Assembly: GCF_030269445.1 (NCBI RefSeq) | Contig: NZ_BSTJ01000012.1 | Span: 124,001 to 188,000, forward strand | Length of the DNA: 64,000 nucleotides | Direction: 5' to 3' | Source: Actinoallomurus iriomotensis | GTDB taxonomy: Bacteria > Actinomycetota > Actinomycetes > Streptosporangiales > Streptosporangiaceae | Shown: one piece after another, positions 42,312 through 51,908 of the stretch | How positions within the stretch are numbered: position 1 is the stretch's first letter | Layout of the letters: each line of letters begins with the position of its first letter | The notes under the pieces: model-generated | What the model saw: only the letters and a program-made list of their open reading frames with translations | Databases searched by the model: none | Told to the model about the DNA's origin: nothing | Program-made: the position numbers and the translations under genes

Positions 42312-44945
42312 GTGCCCGACAGGAACGGCACAAAGCAGCCAGGCGGCACCCGGCTGGTGATCGTCGAGTCACCCGCGAAGGCCAAGACCATCGCGGGTTA
42401 TCTCGGCAGCGGGTACGTCGTGGAGTCCAGTATCGGCCATATCCGCGATCTCCCCGAGAGAGCAGCGGATATCCCGTCGAAACTCAAGGGCGAGGCGTGG
42501 GCGCGACTCGGGGTCAACGTCGATCATGACTTCGAGCCGCTTTATGTTGTCAACGCCGACAAGAAGCAGCAGGTCGCCAAGCTCAAGAAACTCCTCCAAG
42601 AGGCCGACGAACTCCTCCTCGCCACCGATGAGGACCGCGAGGGTGAAGCCATCGCGTGGCACCTGCAGGAGGTGCTCAAGCCCAAGGTGCCGGTGCACCG
42701 AATGGTGTTCCACGAGATCACTCCCGACGCCATCCGCGACGCCGCCCGCACCCCCCGCGAGCTGAACATCAAGCTCGTCGACGCCCAGGAGACCCGCCGG
42801 ATCCTCGACCGGCTGTACGGCTACGAGATCAGCCCGGTGCTGTGGAAGAAGGTCATGCCGAAGCTTTCGGCGGGCCGTGTGCAGAGCGTCGCCACCCGGC
42901 TGGTCGTCGAGCGCGAACGCGAGCGGATCGCGTTCGTCCCGGCGAGCTACTGGGACCTGGCCGCGACCTTCGAGACCGGCAAGCCGGAGGAGCCGTCCAG
43001 CTTCGACGCCACGCTCGTGGCGCTCGACGGCAAGCGCGTCGCCCAGGGCCGCGACTTCACCGCCCGGGGCCGGATCAAGTCCGACGAGATCCTCCACCTC
43101 GACGAGGAGAGCGCCCAGGGCCTCGCCGCACGCCTGCGCGACCGGCCGTACGCGGTCAAGTCCGTCGAGCGCAAGCCGTACAAGCGCAGCCCGTACGCCC
43201 CGTTCCGTACGACGACGCTCCAGCAGGAGGCCAGCCGCAAGCTGGGCTTCTCGGCCAAGTACACGATGCAGGTCGCCCAGAAGCTGTACGAGAACGGCTT
43301 CATCACCTATATGCGTACCGACAGCATCCAGCTGTCCGAGACCGCGATCAAGGCCGCCCGCGCGCAGGCGCAGACGCTGTACGGCGCCGACTACATCCCG
43401 GACAAGCCGCGCGTCTACCGCAGCAAGGTCAAGAACGCCCAGGAGGCGCACGAGGCGATCCGCCCGTCCGGCGACACGTTCCGTACGCCGGGCGAGACCG
43501 GCCTGTCCGGCGACCAGTTCCGGCTGTACGAGCTGATCTGGAAGCGTACGGTCGCCAGCCAGATGAAGGACGCGGCCGGCCAGTCGGTGTCGGTGCGCGT
43601 CACGGGTGAGTCCACCGCGGGGGAGACCGCCGAGTTCGGCGCCTCCGGAAAGATCATCACCTTCTACGGCTTCCTCAAGGCCTACGTCGAGGGCGCCGAC
43701 GACCCGGCGTCGGACCTGGACGACCAGGAGCGCCGGCTGCCGGCCCTGGAGGAGGCCGACCCGCTCACCGCGAGCGAGCTCTCCGCCGAGGGCCACTCCA
43801 CCCGGCCGCCCGCCCGCTACACCGAGGCGAGCCTGGTCAAGGAGCTGGAGGACCGGGAGATCGGGCGGCCGTCGACGTACGCCAGCATCATCGGCACCAT
43901 CCTCGACCGCGGCTACGTGTTCAAGAAGGGCACCGCCCTGGTGCCCTCCTTCCTGGCGTTCGCCGTGGTGAACCTCCTGGAGAAGCACTTCGGCCACCTG
44001 GTCGACTACGACTTCACCGCGCAGATGGAGGACGTCCTCGACAAGATCGCCCAGGGCGAGGCCGAGCGGGTCCGCTGGCTGCAGACCTTCTACCACGGCA
44101 ACGGCGGCGAGGGACTCAAGCAGCTGGTCTCCGACCTGGGGGAGATCGACGCCAAGGAGATCAGCTCCTTCCCGATCTCCGACACCGACATCATGATCCG
44201 GGTCGGCCGCTACGGCCCGTACCTCGACCGCGACGGCCAGCGGGTGAACATCCCCGAGGACATCGCGCCGGACGAGCTGACCGCCGAGAAGGCCGAGGAG
44301 CTGTTCGCGCAGCCCAGCGGCGACCGCGAACTCGGCGTCGACCCCGGCACCGGGCACGTCGTCATCGCCAAGACCGGCCGGTTCGGGCCATACGTCACCG
44401 AGGTGCTGCCCGACGACGCGCCGAAGTCGGCGAAGCCGCGCACGGCCTCGCTGCTGGGGTCGATGTCGCTCGACACTGTCACGCTCGACGACGCGCTGAA
44501 GCTGCTGTCGCTGCCCCGTCTGCTGGGCGACCTCGACGGTGAGCCCGTCACGGCGCAGAACGGCCGGTTCGGCCCGTACCTGAAGAAGGGCACCGACAGC
44601 CGTTCGCTGCAGTCGGAGGAGCAGCTCTTCACGGTCACCCTGGAGGAGGCCAAGGAGATCTTCGCGCAGCCGAAGCAGCGCGGGCGCGGGCGGGCCGCCT
44701 CCGCACCGCCGCTGCGTGAACTGGGCGAGGACACCGGCACCGGTCGGCAGATCGTGGTCAAGGAGGGGCGTTTCGGTCCTTATGTGACCGACGGGGAGAC
44801 GAACGCCAGCCTTCGTAAAGGCGACGAAGTGGAGTCGATAACCGTACAGCGCGCACTGGAGTTGCTCGCCGAGCGTCGCGAGAAGGTCGCCGCAGGTGGC
44901 GGTAAGAAGACGACGAGGAAACGACCCGCCAAGTCCCGCTCCTGA
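42312..44945 (+). CDS. topA: DNA topoisomerase I (type IA)
   Basis: This 877-residue enzyme relaxes negative supercoils. The TOPRIM domain is at the N-terminus (LVIVESPAKAKTI, then the acidic DEDREGEAIAWHL). The catalytic tyrosine is in FITYMRTDS, and the C-terminal half contains repeated topoisomerase C-terminal units (GRYGPYL, GRFGPYV, several copies). It ends with a Lys/Arg-rich tail (GGKKTTRKRPAKSRS), which replaces zinc fingers as in other actinobacteria. I chose GTG 42312; the frame opens at TTG 42249. It precedes the MFS-tmk fusion, a conserved actinobacterial order. Confidence 0.97.
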   Translation: MPDRNGTKQPGGTRLVIVESPAKAKTIAGYLGSGYVVESSIGHIRDLPERAADIPSKLKGEAWARLGVNVDHDFEPLYVVNADKKQQVAKLKKLLQEADELLLATDEDREGEAIAWHLQEVLKPKVPVHRMVFHEITPDAIRDAARTPRELNIKLVDAQETRRILDRLYGYEISPVLWKKVMPKLSAGRVQSVATRLVVERERERIAFVPASYWDLAATFETGKPEEPSSFDATLVALDGKRVAQGRDFTARGRIKSDEILHLDEESAQGLAARLRDRPYAVKSVERKPYKRSPYAPFRTTTLQQEASRKLGFSAKYTMQVAQKLYENGFITYMRTDSIQLSETAIKAARAQAQTLYGADYIPDKPRVYRSKVKNAQEAHEAIRPSGDTFRTPGETGLSGDQFRLYELIWKRTVASQMKDAAGQSVSVRVTGESTAGETAEFGASGKIITFYGFLKAYVEGADDPASDLDDQERRLPALEEADPLTASELSAEGHSTRPPARYTEASLVKELEDREIGRPSTYASIIGTILDRGYVFKKGTALVPSFLAFAVVNLLEKHFGHLVDYDFTAQMEDVLDKIAQGEAERVRWLQTFYHGNGGEGLKQLVSDLGEIDAKEISSFPISDTDIMIRVGRYGPYLDRDGQRVNIPEDIAPDELTAEKAEELFAQPSGDRELGVDPGTGHVVIAKTGRFGPYVTEVLPDDAPKSAKPRTASLLGSMSLDTVTLDDALKLLSLPRLLGDLDGEPVTAQNGRFGPYLKKGTDSRSLQSEEQLFTVTLEEAKEIFAQPKQRGRGRAASAPPLRELGEDTGTGRQIVVKEGRFGPYVTDGETNASLRKGDEVESITVQRALELLAERREKVAAGGGKKTTRKRPAKSRS

Positions 44946-44961
44946 CAGGGCCCGGTGTCGA

Positions 44962-44974
44962 TACTCTGACACAA
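44962..44974 (+). promoter_or_regulatory. -10 box of MFS-tmk gene, leaderless type
   Basis: TACTCT (44962-44967) is followed after six bases by ATG 44974, with no Shine-Dalgarno. Transcription is predicted to begin at or next to the start codon, so this gene may have its own promoter despite lying 28 bases after topA. Confidence 0.45.
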
Positions 44975-46992
44975 TGACCAGAACGGGCAGCTCGGCCGGT
45001 GTGCTTTCGATCAAGCCGTTCCGGCGGCTGTGGATCGCCCTGTCATTGTCGAGTTTCGGCGACTGGCTGAGCATTCTCGCGCTCACGGCGCTGGCCGGCT
45101 CGCTGACCAAGGGCGCGGCGGAGAATTACGCCATCGGCGGCGTGCTCGTCGTCAAGCTGCTGCCCGCCCTGGTCTTCGGCCCGCTCGCGGGCGCGGTCGC
45201 GGACCGGTTCGACCGCCGCATCACGATGGTGGTCGCGGACATCCTGCGGTTCGCGCTGTTCCTGTCGATCCCGATCGTGGGGCGTCTCGACTGGCTCTAC
45301 ATCGCGACGTTCCTGATCGAGGTCGTGACGCTGTTCTGGATCCCGGCCAAGGAGGCCTCGATCCCGAACATCGTCCCCAAGGAGCAACTCGAGCGCGCCA
45401 ACCAGATCAGCCTCGTCTCGACGTACGGCTCGGCGCCGGTCGCGGCGGCGATGTTCTCGGTGCTGGCGCTGATCTCCAAGGTGCTCTTCGAACACCCGCA
45501 GCAGCAGGCCAACCTGGCGCTGTACATCAACGCCGTCACGTTCCTGGTGTCCGCGGCGACGATCTTCTCGCTCCGGGAGATTCCCAAGCGGCGCGGCCAG
45601 GTGTCGGTGCCCTCGATCCTCAAGCAGATCGTGGCGGGCTGGAAGTTCGTCGGCTCCACCGCGCTGGTCCGCGGCCTGACCATCGGCATCCTCGGCGCCT
45701 TCGCGGCCGGCGGCGCCGTGATCGGCATCGCCAAGGTCTACGTCAAGGCGCTCGGCGGCGGCGACGCGGCGTACGGCGTGGTCTTCGGGATGGTCTTCGT
45801 CGGGATGGCCGTGGGCATGTTCCTGGCACCCCGCATCCTGCAGGAGTTCAGCCGCCGGCGGCTCTTCGGCCTGGCGATCATCGGCGCGGGCATCGCTCTG
45901 GCGCTGATCGCCCTCATCCCGAACCTCGTGATCGTGGCGCTGCTGACCGCGGTGTGCGGCGCGGGCGCGGGCATCGCCTGGGTGGTCGGCTACACGCTGA
46001 TCGGCCTGGAGGTGGAGGACAGCGTCCGTGGCCGCACGTGGGCGTTCCTGCAGTCGCTCGTACGGGTCGTGCTGCTCCTCGTGGTCGCCGCGGTGCCCTT
46101 CATCGCCGGCGCGGTCGGCGACCACCGGTTCACCCTGCCCGGCAAGAACGTCTACCGCTTCGACGGCCCCAACGTCGTACTGGTGATCGCCGCCCTGGTC
46201 GCGGTCATCGTCGGTCTGATCGCGTACCGGCACATGGACGACCGCCGGGGCATCCCGCTGGTCCGCGACTTCGTGGCGGCGCTGCGCGGCGAGCGCTACA
46301 CGCCGGAGGAGCCCGGCCGCGAACACGGCATGTTCATCGCCTTCGAGGGCGGCGAGGGCGCCGGCAAGACCACGCAGGCGCGGCTGCTGTCGATCTGGCT
46401 GCGCGACCAGGGCTTCGACGTCGTCATGACGCGTGAGCCCGGCTCGACGAAGATGGGCATGCGGCTGCGCGCCCTGCTGCTCGACAAGCAGAGCTCGGGG
46501 CTGTCGTCGCGGGCCGAGACCCTCCTGTACGCCGCGGACCGCGCCCAGCACGTCGCCGAGGTCATCCAGCCGGCGCTGCGGCGGGGCGCGATCGTGGTCA
46601 CCGACCGCTACGTCGACTCCTCCCTCGCCTACCAGGGCGCCGGCCGCGAGCTGAAGGTCACCGAGATCGCCGAGATCAACCGCTGGGCGACGAGCGGCCT
46701 CGTGCCCGACCTGACGATCGTGCTGGACGTCCCGTCCGACGTCGGCCTGACCCGGTTCGCCTCGCCGGCCGACCGGATCGAGTCCGAGCCGCGCGAGTTC
46801 CACGAGCGCGTACGCCGCGGGTTCCGCGCGCTCGCCGACGCCGAACCGCACCGCTACCTGGTGATCGACGGCACGCGGGCGCAGCCGGAGATCTCCCGGC
46901 AGATCCACGACCGGGTCCGCGCCATCCTGCCCGACCCGGTCCCGGCCAGCGCCGAGGACGAGACCAGCACGATGCCCGCCATCAAGGACTGA
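44974..46992 (+). CDS. tmk: MFS transporter fused to thymidylate kinase
   Basis: This 672-residue fusion starts with a 12-helix MFS-type membrane domain (about residues 1-440). It ends with a complete dTMP kinase (about 450-660). The kinase has Walker A FEGGEGAGKTTQ, the DRYVDSSLAYQG motif (DR[YH] signature) and substrate residues REPGS. A GREHGMF junction links them. The kinase phosphorylates dTMP to dTDP for DNA synthesis. Such fusions are known in Streptomyces and relatives, and the MFS substrate is unknown. The downstream holB gene follows after 21 bases. Confidence 0.92.
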   Translation: MTRTGSSAGVLSIKPFRRLWIALSLSSFGDWLSILALTALAGSLTKGAAENYAIGGVLVVKLLPALVFGPLAGAVADRFDRRITMVVADILRFALFLSIPIVGRLDWLYIATFLIEVVTLFWIPAKEASIPNIVPKEQLERANQISLVSTYGSAPVAAAMFSVLALISKVLFEHPQQQANLALYINAVTFLVSAATIFSLREIPKRRGQVSVPSILKQIVAGWKFVGSTALVRGLTIGILGAFAAGGAVIGIAKVYVKALGGGDAAYGVVFGMVFVGMAVGMFLAPRILQEFSRRRLFGLAIIGAGIALALIALIPNLVIVALLTAVCGAGAGIAWVVGYTLIGLEVEDSVRGRTWAFLQSLVRVVLLLVVAAVPFIAGAVGDHRFTLPGKNVYRFDGPNVVLVIAALVAVIVGLIAYRHMDDRRGIPLVRDFVAALRGERYTPEEPGREHGMFIAFEGGEGAGKTTQARLLSIWLRDQGFDVVMTREPGSTKMGMRLRALLLDKQSSGLSSRAETLLYAADRAQHVAEVIQPALRRGAIVVTDRYVDSSLAYQGAGRELKVTEIAEINRWATSGLVPDLTIVLDVPSDVGLTRFASPADRIESEPREFHERVRRGFRALADAEPHRYLVIDGTRAQPEISRQIHDRVRAILPDPVPASAEDETSTMPAIKD

Positions 46993-47001
46993 CCGGCGCA
47001 C

Positions 47002-47014
47002 TACCATCGACGCG
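47002..47014 (+). promoter_or_regulatory. -10-like box of holB, leaderless type
   Basis: TACCAT (47002-47007) lies six bases before GTG 47014 without a Shine-Dalgarno. The spacing repeats that of the tmk gene, so a leaderless internal promoter is likely. Confidence 0.4.
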
Positions 47015-48168
47015 TGACCGTCTACGACGACCTGGTGGGCCAGGGGCCCGTCATCGAGCAGCTGGAGGCCGCCGCGCGCGCGGGCGCCGACGCGCTGGCC
47101 GGTGCGGGCGGCGGGGGGATGACCCACGCGTGGCTGTTCACCGGGCCGCCGGGTTCGGGGCGGTCGGTCGCGGCGCGGGCGTTCGCCGCCGCGCTGCTGT
47201 GTCCCGACCTGGGCTGCGGCCACTGCGCCTCCTGCCACCAGGTGCTGTCGGGCACCCACGCCGACGTCGAGGTCGTCCGCCCCGCCGGGCTGTCGTACGG
47301 CGTGCGCGAGACCCGCGAACTGGTGCTGCGCGCGGCGTCGTCGCCGACCGGCGGCCGGTGGCGCGTCGTGCTGTTCGAGGACGCCGACCGGTCCACCGAA
47401 CAGGCCGCCAACGCCCTGCTCAAGGCGATCGAGGAGCCGCCCGCCCGTACGGTGTGGCTGCTGTGCGCGCCGTCGCCGGACGACCTGGTGGTCACCATCC
47501 GGTCCCGCTGCCGTCTCGTGACGCTCCGCACGCCGCCCGCCGACGCGGTCGCCGACGTGCTCGTGCTCCGGGACGGCATCGACCCCGACGTCGCGGAGCA
47601 GGCGGCGCGCGCCGCGCAGGGGCACATCGGGCGGGCCCGGCGGCTCGCCACCGATGAGGAGGCCCGGCGGCGCCGGGCGGAGGTTCTCGCCGTACCATCG
47701 CGGCTGACCGGCCTCGGGCCCGCGGTCGCGGCGGCCGAGGCGCTGGTCAAGGCGGCGGAGGCGGAGGCCAAGGCGGCCGGCGCCGAGCTGGACGCCACCG
47801 AGACGGCCGCGCTGCGCCAGGCGCTGGGGGAGAGCGCCAAGGGCCGGATGCCCCGGGGCACGGCCGGCGCGCTCAAGGAGCTGGAGGACCGGCAGAAGTC
47901 GCGGGCCACGCGGATGAAGCGCGACGCGCTCGACCGTGCGCTGCTCGACCTCGCCTCGTACTACCGCGACCTGCTGGCCGTCCAGCTCGGCGCGGACGTC
48001 ACTCTGGTCAACGCCGAGCGGGCGCGCGAGCTGCGGGCCTACCGCGGCACCCCGGAGGCGACCCTGCAGCGGCTCGAGGCGATCATGACCTGCCGCGAGC
48101 GGCTGGAGGCCAACGTGAATCCGCAGCTCGCGGTGGAGGCCATGACGATGGCCCTGCGTACCGGCTGA
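47014..48168 (+). CDS. holB: DNA polymerase III delta-prime subunit
   Basis: This 384-residue clamp-loader subunit has an AAA+ domain with the P-loop GPPGSGRS (Arg in place of the catalytic Lys, as expected for a non-hydrolysing delta-prime). It has a four-Cys zinc module (CPDLGCGHCASC), the SRC arginine-finger motif in IRSRCRLV and sensor residues. A long helical region rich in Ala/Glu/Lys (about residues 235-300) is typical of actinobacterial delta-prime. It acts with DnaX and HolA to load the beta clamp. GTG 47014 follows tmk closely. Confidence 0.94.
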   Translation: MTVYDDLVGQGPVIEQLEAAARAGADALAGAGGGGMTHAWLFTGPPGSGRSVAARAFAAALLCPDLGCGHCASCHQVLSGTHADVEVVRPAGLSYGVRETRELVLRAASSPTGGRWRVVLFEDADRSTEQAANALLKAIEEPPARTVWLLCAPSPDDLVVTIRSRCRLVTLRTPPADAVADVLVLRDGIDPDVAEQAARAAQGHIGRARRLATDEEARRRRAEVLAVPSRLTGLGPAVAAAEALVKAAEAEAKAAGAELDATETAALRQALGESAKGRMPRGTAGALKELEDRQKSRATRMKRDALDRALLDLASYYRDLLAVQLGADVTLVNAERARELRAYRGTPEATLQRLEAIMTCRERLEANVNPQLAVEAMTMALRTG

Positions 48169-48302
48169 CCTGCACCTTTCTCATAAGTGACCAAAAGCGG
48201 CCATGGCTCACATAAGACGCAGCACTGGACTTTAGCCGCGCTGACCGTATCTGATGCCTCCAGGTCTTTACTGTTTCTTGGTAAATCCAATGGAGGTGTG
48301 CG

Positions 48303-50018
48303 GTGCGGCGCGCCATAGTCCTCGCAGCCTGCGCCGCCGTCACGGCGGCGCTCGCGGTACCCGCGCAGGCGGGTCCCAGCAGTAACACGACACACGGCCG
48401 GACGAGCGAGTACGTCGTCCTCTACAAGGACGGGGTGTCCCTGGCGAAGGCGCACTCGGCCGTCGCGGCGGCCGGTGGCACCATCGTCAAGGAGAACACC
48501 GCGATCGGCGTGGCCACCGTACGGTCGGCCAACACGGCGTTCCTCACCGACGCGCGCAAGCAGGCGGCGGTGGACGGCGTCGCGCGCAACCGAGCGGTCG
48601 GAGAGGCGCCCAAGCTCCAGCACGCCGCCGCGGCCAAGGCGCAGGCGGTGGAGAAGGAGGGCCGCAGCGGCACCCGTACGGCCGGCGCCTCCCACAAACG
48701 ATCGGCGGAACCGCTCGCCGACCGCCAGTGGGACATGAAGCTGATCCACGCGACGACCGGCGGCTCGTACAAGAAGGAGCCGGGCGACCGCCGCGTACTC
48801 GTCGGCGTGATCGACACCGGCATCGACGGCACCCACCCGGACATCGCGCCGAACTTCGACCGCGCGCTGAGCCGGAACTTCACCACCGACATCCCGGTCG
48901 ACGCCGACGGCACCGAGGTCGACGGGCCGTGCGAGCACCCCTCCTGCGTCGACCCGGTCGACGAGGACGACAACGAGCACGGCACGCACGTCGCCTCGAC
49001 GATCGCCTCGCCGCTGAACGGCCTCGGCATGGCGGGCGTCGCGCCGAACGTGACGCTGGTGAACGTCCGGGCCGGGCAGGACTCCGGATACTTCTTCCTG
49101 CAGCCGGTGGTCGACGCCCTGACCTACTCGGCGGACCACGGGATCGACGTGGTCAACATGAGCTTCTACACCGATCCGTGGCTGTTCAACTGCGTGGACA
49201 ACCCGGCCGACTCGCCGGAGTACCAGGCCGAGCAGCGTACGGTCATCGAGGCCTCGGAGCGGGCGCTGGCGTACGCGCACCGGCACGGCGTCTCGCTGGT
49301 CTCGGCGGCCGGCAACGGCGCCACCGACTACACCAAGACCATCGTCGACGCCTCCAGTCCGGACTACGTGGCCACGCCCGGCGAGGCCCCGTACGAGCGG
49401 ACCATCCCGCCGTCCTGCGTCTCGGAGCCGAGTGAGGGCAAGAACGTCATCGCGGTCTCGGCCCTGGGCATCAGCACCCGCAAGTCGTACTACTCCGACT
49501 ACGGCAACGGCTACGTCGCGGTGTCGGCCCCGGGCGGCGACTCCTACGACACGCCGGACGGCAAGGCGGACGTGACCAAGGCGATCCTGGCGGCGTACCC
49601 GAAGTCATTGGCCGAGCAGCGCGGCGAGCTCAACCCGGACGGCACCCCGAACGTGCCGTACGTGGTCCGCTCATGCAAGGGCTCGACGTGCGGCTATTAC
49701 CAGTATCTGCAGGGCACGTCGATGGCCTCCCCGCACGCGACGGGCGTGGTGGCACTGATCGTGAGCCGGTACGGCCAGCGCGACCGCGTCCACGGCGGCC
49801 TCACCCTGTCCCCGGACCGCGCGGAGTCGATCCTGGAGGGCACCGCCACCGAACACGCCTGCCCGACCCCGGCCGCGTACACCTACACGCGGTACGTCCT
49901 GCAGTCGGACGGCACGTACAAGAAGGTGACGACCACGCACACGTGTGAGGGCGGCAAGAAGCGGAACGGCTTCTACGGCCACGGCATCATCGACGCCCTG
50001 GGCGCCGTCTCGCACTGA
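48303..50018 (+). CDS. secreted subtilisin-like (S8) serine protease
   Basis: This 571-residue precursor has a signal peptide (VRRAIVLAACAAVTAALAVP, then AQA) and an I9-like propeptide (SEYVVLYKDGVSLAKAHS). The S8 catalytic domain follows, with Asp in VGVIDTGIDGTHP, His in DNEHGTHVAS and Ser in GTSMASPHATG. A cysteine pair near the active-site cleft (GPCEHPSC) and another near the C-terminus suggest disulphides. The start GTG is preceded by GGAGG. It interrupts the usual holB-ricT neighbourhood. It probably degrades extracellular protein; specificity is unknown. Confidence 0.93.
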   Translation: MRRAIVLAACAAVTAALAVPAQAGPSSNTTHGRTSEYVVLYKDGVSLAKAHSAVAAAGGTIVKENTAIGVATVRSANTAFLTDARKQAAVDGVARNRAVGEAPKLQHAAAAKAQAVEKEGRSGTRTAGASHKRSAEPLADRQWDMKLIHATTGGSYKKEPGDRRVLVGVIDTGIDGTHPDIAPNFDRALSRNFTTDIPVDADGTEVDGPCEHPSCVDPVDEDDNEHGTHVASTIASPLNGLGMAGVAPNVTLVNVRAGQDSGYFFLQPVVDALTYSADHGIDVVNMSFYTDPWLFNCVDNPADSPEYQAEQRTVIEASERALAYAHRHGVSLVSAAGNGATDYTKTIVDASSPDYVATPGEAPYERTIPPSCVSEPSEGKNVIAVSALGISTRKSYYSDYGNGYVAVSAPGGDSYDTPDGKADVTKAILAAYPKSLAEQRGELNPDGTPNVPYVVRSCKGSTCGYYQYLQGTSMASPHATGVVALIVSRYGQRDRVHGGLTLSPDRAESILEGTATEHACPTPAAYTYTRYVLQSDGTYKKVTTTHTCEGGKKRNGFYGHGIIDALGAVSH

Positions 50019-50029
50019 TCTCCCGTTTC

Positions 50030-50061
50030 GAAAGGGGCGTCCCGTCCGGGGCGCCCCTTTC
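50030..50061 (+). terminator. hairpin terminator after the S8 protease gene
   Basis: GAAAGGGGCG and CGCCCCTTTC form a perfect 10-bp stem around a 12-base loop, 12 bases after the stop codon. It also lies just beyond the end of the minus-strand cyclase-like gene, so it may work for both. Confidence 0.8.
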
Positions 50062-50087
50062 ACGTACGGCCCCACGCGGCCGGAGGA

Positions 50088-50765
50088 TCACGCCCGCCGC
50101 CGGTAGTCCTCCATCCTCGCGACTGGGCCACCGGGCCATTCAGGGAGCCCCTGAGACGCGCCGATCACCCGAACCCACGCCGAACGCACCAGGTTTGAGG
50201 TGCGCGGCAGCAGTAGCCGACTGAACGCCTTGGGGTCAATGCCGTCATAACCGTGGCGTACGACGGAGCGGTGGACGTCGTCGGAGACCACGAGCACCAT
50301 CGGAGCGTCGGTGTTGCGCAGGATCCGCTTCACCTGGCCGGCGTCCAAGAGCCGGAACGCGACGTCGAGGGCCTCGCCGAAGCAACCTCGGTCATCGAAA
50401 GTCACTTCTCCGGCGTGGACGACCATGCGCAGCCGGAACCGCTGCGCCGGGTGACGCCGATTGTGCTCGGTGAGCAGCATGCCCAGGGTAGGGACGACGG
50501 TGTCCAGCAGCGCGGTCTTCGGGACGAAGTCCACCGGATGGGCCAGCGCCAGAACACTGTCTCCGCGATCCACAAGAGGGTCTCTACGGGAGGCGGTGAT
50601 GCCGCCGGCGTTCAAAGACCGTTCGAACAGGTCGTACATGGACTGGCGCAACTGCGCTTTGGACGGGTCGGTACGCCGGGTCGAATCTTCGATGTCAACG
50701 GCGACGATGCCGCGGTGTCGGGGGCGCCGTTGGATCGACTGCTCGGCGAGAAGCTCATGAATCAT
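50088..50765 (-). CDS. class III nucleotide-cyclase-fold protein
   Basis: This 225-residue soluble protein has the nucleotide-cyclase fold pattern: a first metal Asp in GIVAVDIEDSTRR, LVDRGDSVLAL where a second metal Asp can sit, and FRLRMVVHAGEVTFD and CFGEALDVAFRLLDA. It is typical of a Streptomyces family of cyclase-like proteins found next to XRE-DUF5753/DUF397 genes. Several catalytic residues of true cyclases are not evident, so it may bind nucleotides or act in signalling without turning over ATP. It is divergent from the XRE gene. Confidence 0.78.
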   Translation of the reverse strand: MIHELLAEQSIQRRPRHRGIVAVDIEDSTRRTDPSKAQLRQSMYDLFERSLNAGGITASRRDPLVDRGDSVLALAHPVDFVPKTALLDTVVPTLGMLLTEHNRRHPAQRFRLRMVVHAGEVTFDDRGCFGEALDVAFRLLDAGQVKRILRNTDAPMVLVVSDDVHRSVVRHGYDGIDPKAFSRLLLPRTSNLVRSAWVRVIGASQGLPEWPGGPVARMEDYRRRA

Positions 50766-50953
50766 TCTGAATCACCTGTCTAGCTCTAGGCTCGGCAGCT
50801 GGAGGTGGACGCCGCGCACGCTACACCCTCAAATCGGCGCTTAGGCGGGTTTGACGAGATCACGCCGGAGTGGTTCACTCTCCGGTGTACATGGCGGGTG
50901 TCTGTCGGCGATTACTTGTCATGCATCACTGAATCGCGATAGAGGCTGAGGTG

Positions 50954-51832
50954 ATGTCGATGGCGGTTGACGGGCGTGACGCGGCGTATGAGAAGCGACG
51001 ACGTCTGGCCAACGAACTGCGTGTCCTGCGAGACCTGAGTGGGATCAGCGGTCGTGCCCTTGCCCAGCGGATCGGCATCAGCCAGTCGAAGGTGTCGCGG
51101 ATCGAAGCCGGCTCGGCCCAGCCGTCGGTGACCGAGGTCGTCGCCTGGGCACGCGCCGTCGGCGCCTCCGACGAGGTGGAACGGATGCTGGCGGACCTCG
51201 TCGAGGCGACTCGCGGTGGCGTGGAGACCTGGCAAGCGGCTCTCGAAGGTCGCCCACATGTGCAGGACGAGGTCGGCCGACGAGAAGAGGAGGCGCTTCG
51301 GACGCGGATCTTTCAGTCTGCGGTCGTCCCCGGCCTGTTGCAGACTCCCGCGTACGCCAAGCGCGTTTTCAGCATGTTCAAGATCTACACTCCACAGACG
51401 AGCGTCCCTGCCGCCGTCGCCGCCAGGCTCGACCGTCAGCTCGTCCTGCATGAGGATGGACGTCAGTTCGAGTTCCTCATCGGGGAAGGCGCCCTTCGCT
51501 GGCGACCAGGTTCGCCGTCGGAGGCGATCGCTCAGCTGGACCGGGTCGCGGTACTGAGCACGCTCGACAACGTCTCGATCGGGCTGGTCCCTTTCTCTAA
51601 AGCCGACACGCCGTTCTCTCATGGCTTCTCGATCTACGACGATGGCGGCGACGATGAGAACGCTCTCGTCCTGGTGGAGAACGATCACGGCTGGCAGACG
51701 CTCAGGTCGGCCAACGACGTCACGGTGTATGAGATCCGCTGGTCCACCTTGAGAAAAGCCGCCATCTTCGGTGATGAGGCGCGGGCTTTTCTTGGTGCGC
51801 TGTGCGCTGAGTTCCGGTCGAACGGAGACTGA
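50954..51832 (+). CDS. XRE-family regulator with DUF5753 (WhiJ/Scr1-like)
   Basis: This 292-residue protein has an N-terminal HTH (GRALAQRIGISQSKVSRIEA) and a C-terminal DUF5753 ligand-like domain (FQSAVVPGLLQTPAYAKRVF, then RQ..L..DGRQFEFLIGEGAL and IGLVPFS). Such proteins pair with small DUF397 proteins to control development or antibiotic production in Streptomyces (WhiJ, AbaA loci). The DUF397 gene is convergent just downstream. ATG 50954 or GTG 50951 can start it. The trio with the cyclase-like gene is a recurrent actinomycete module. Confidence 0.9.
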   Translation: MSMAVDGRDAAYEKRRRLANELRVLRDLSGISGRALAQRIGISQSKVSRIEAGSAQPSVTEVVAWARAVGASDEVERMLADLVEATRGGVETWQAALEGRPHVQDEVGRREEEALRTRIFQSAVVPGLLQTPAYAKRVFSMFKIYTPQTSVPAAVAARLDRQLVLHEDGRQFEFLIGEGALRWRPGSPSEAIAQLDRVAVLSTLDNVSIGLVPFSKADTPFSHGFSIYDDGGDDENALVLVENDHGWQTLRSANDVTVYEIRWSTLRKAAIFGDEARAFLGALCAEFRSNGD

Positions 51833-51908
51833 CCGCGTGTTCGCCTTCGTTCGGGACCGGGCACGGGCGCCGGTGTCGGCCAGCGCCCGCACGTCGTTCT
51901 CCACTGGT

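Noticed and set aside
42369-45110. Minus-strand open frame of 913 codons opposite topA
   Set aside because: It is the antisense shadow of topA, a normal effect of high third-position GC. It has no domain, no ribosome site and no family resemblance.
45043-47625. Minus-strand open frame of 860 codons opposite MFS-tmk and holB
   Set aside because: It spans two well-supported genes on the other strand and consists of Arg/Asp/Val/Gly-biased low-complexity sequence typical of antisense frames.
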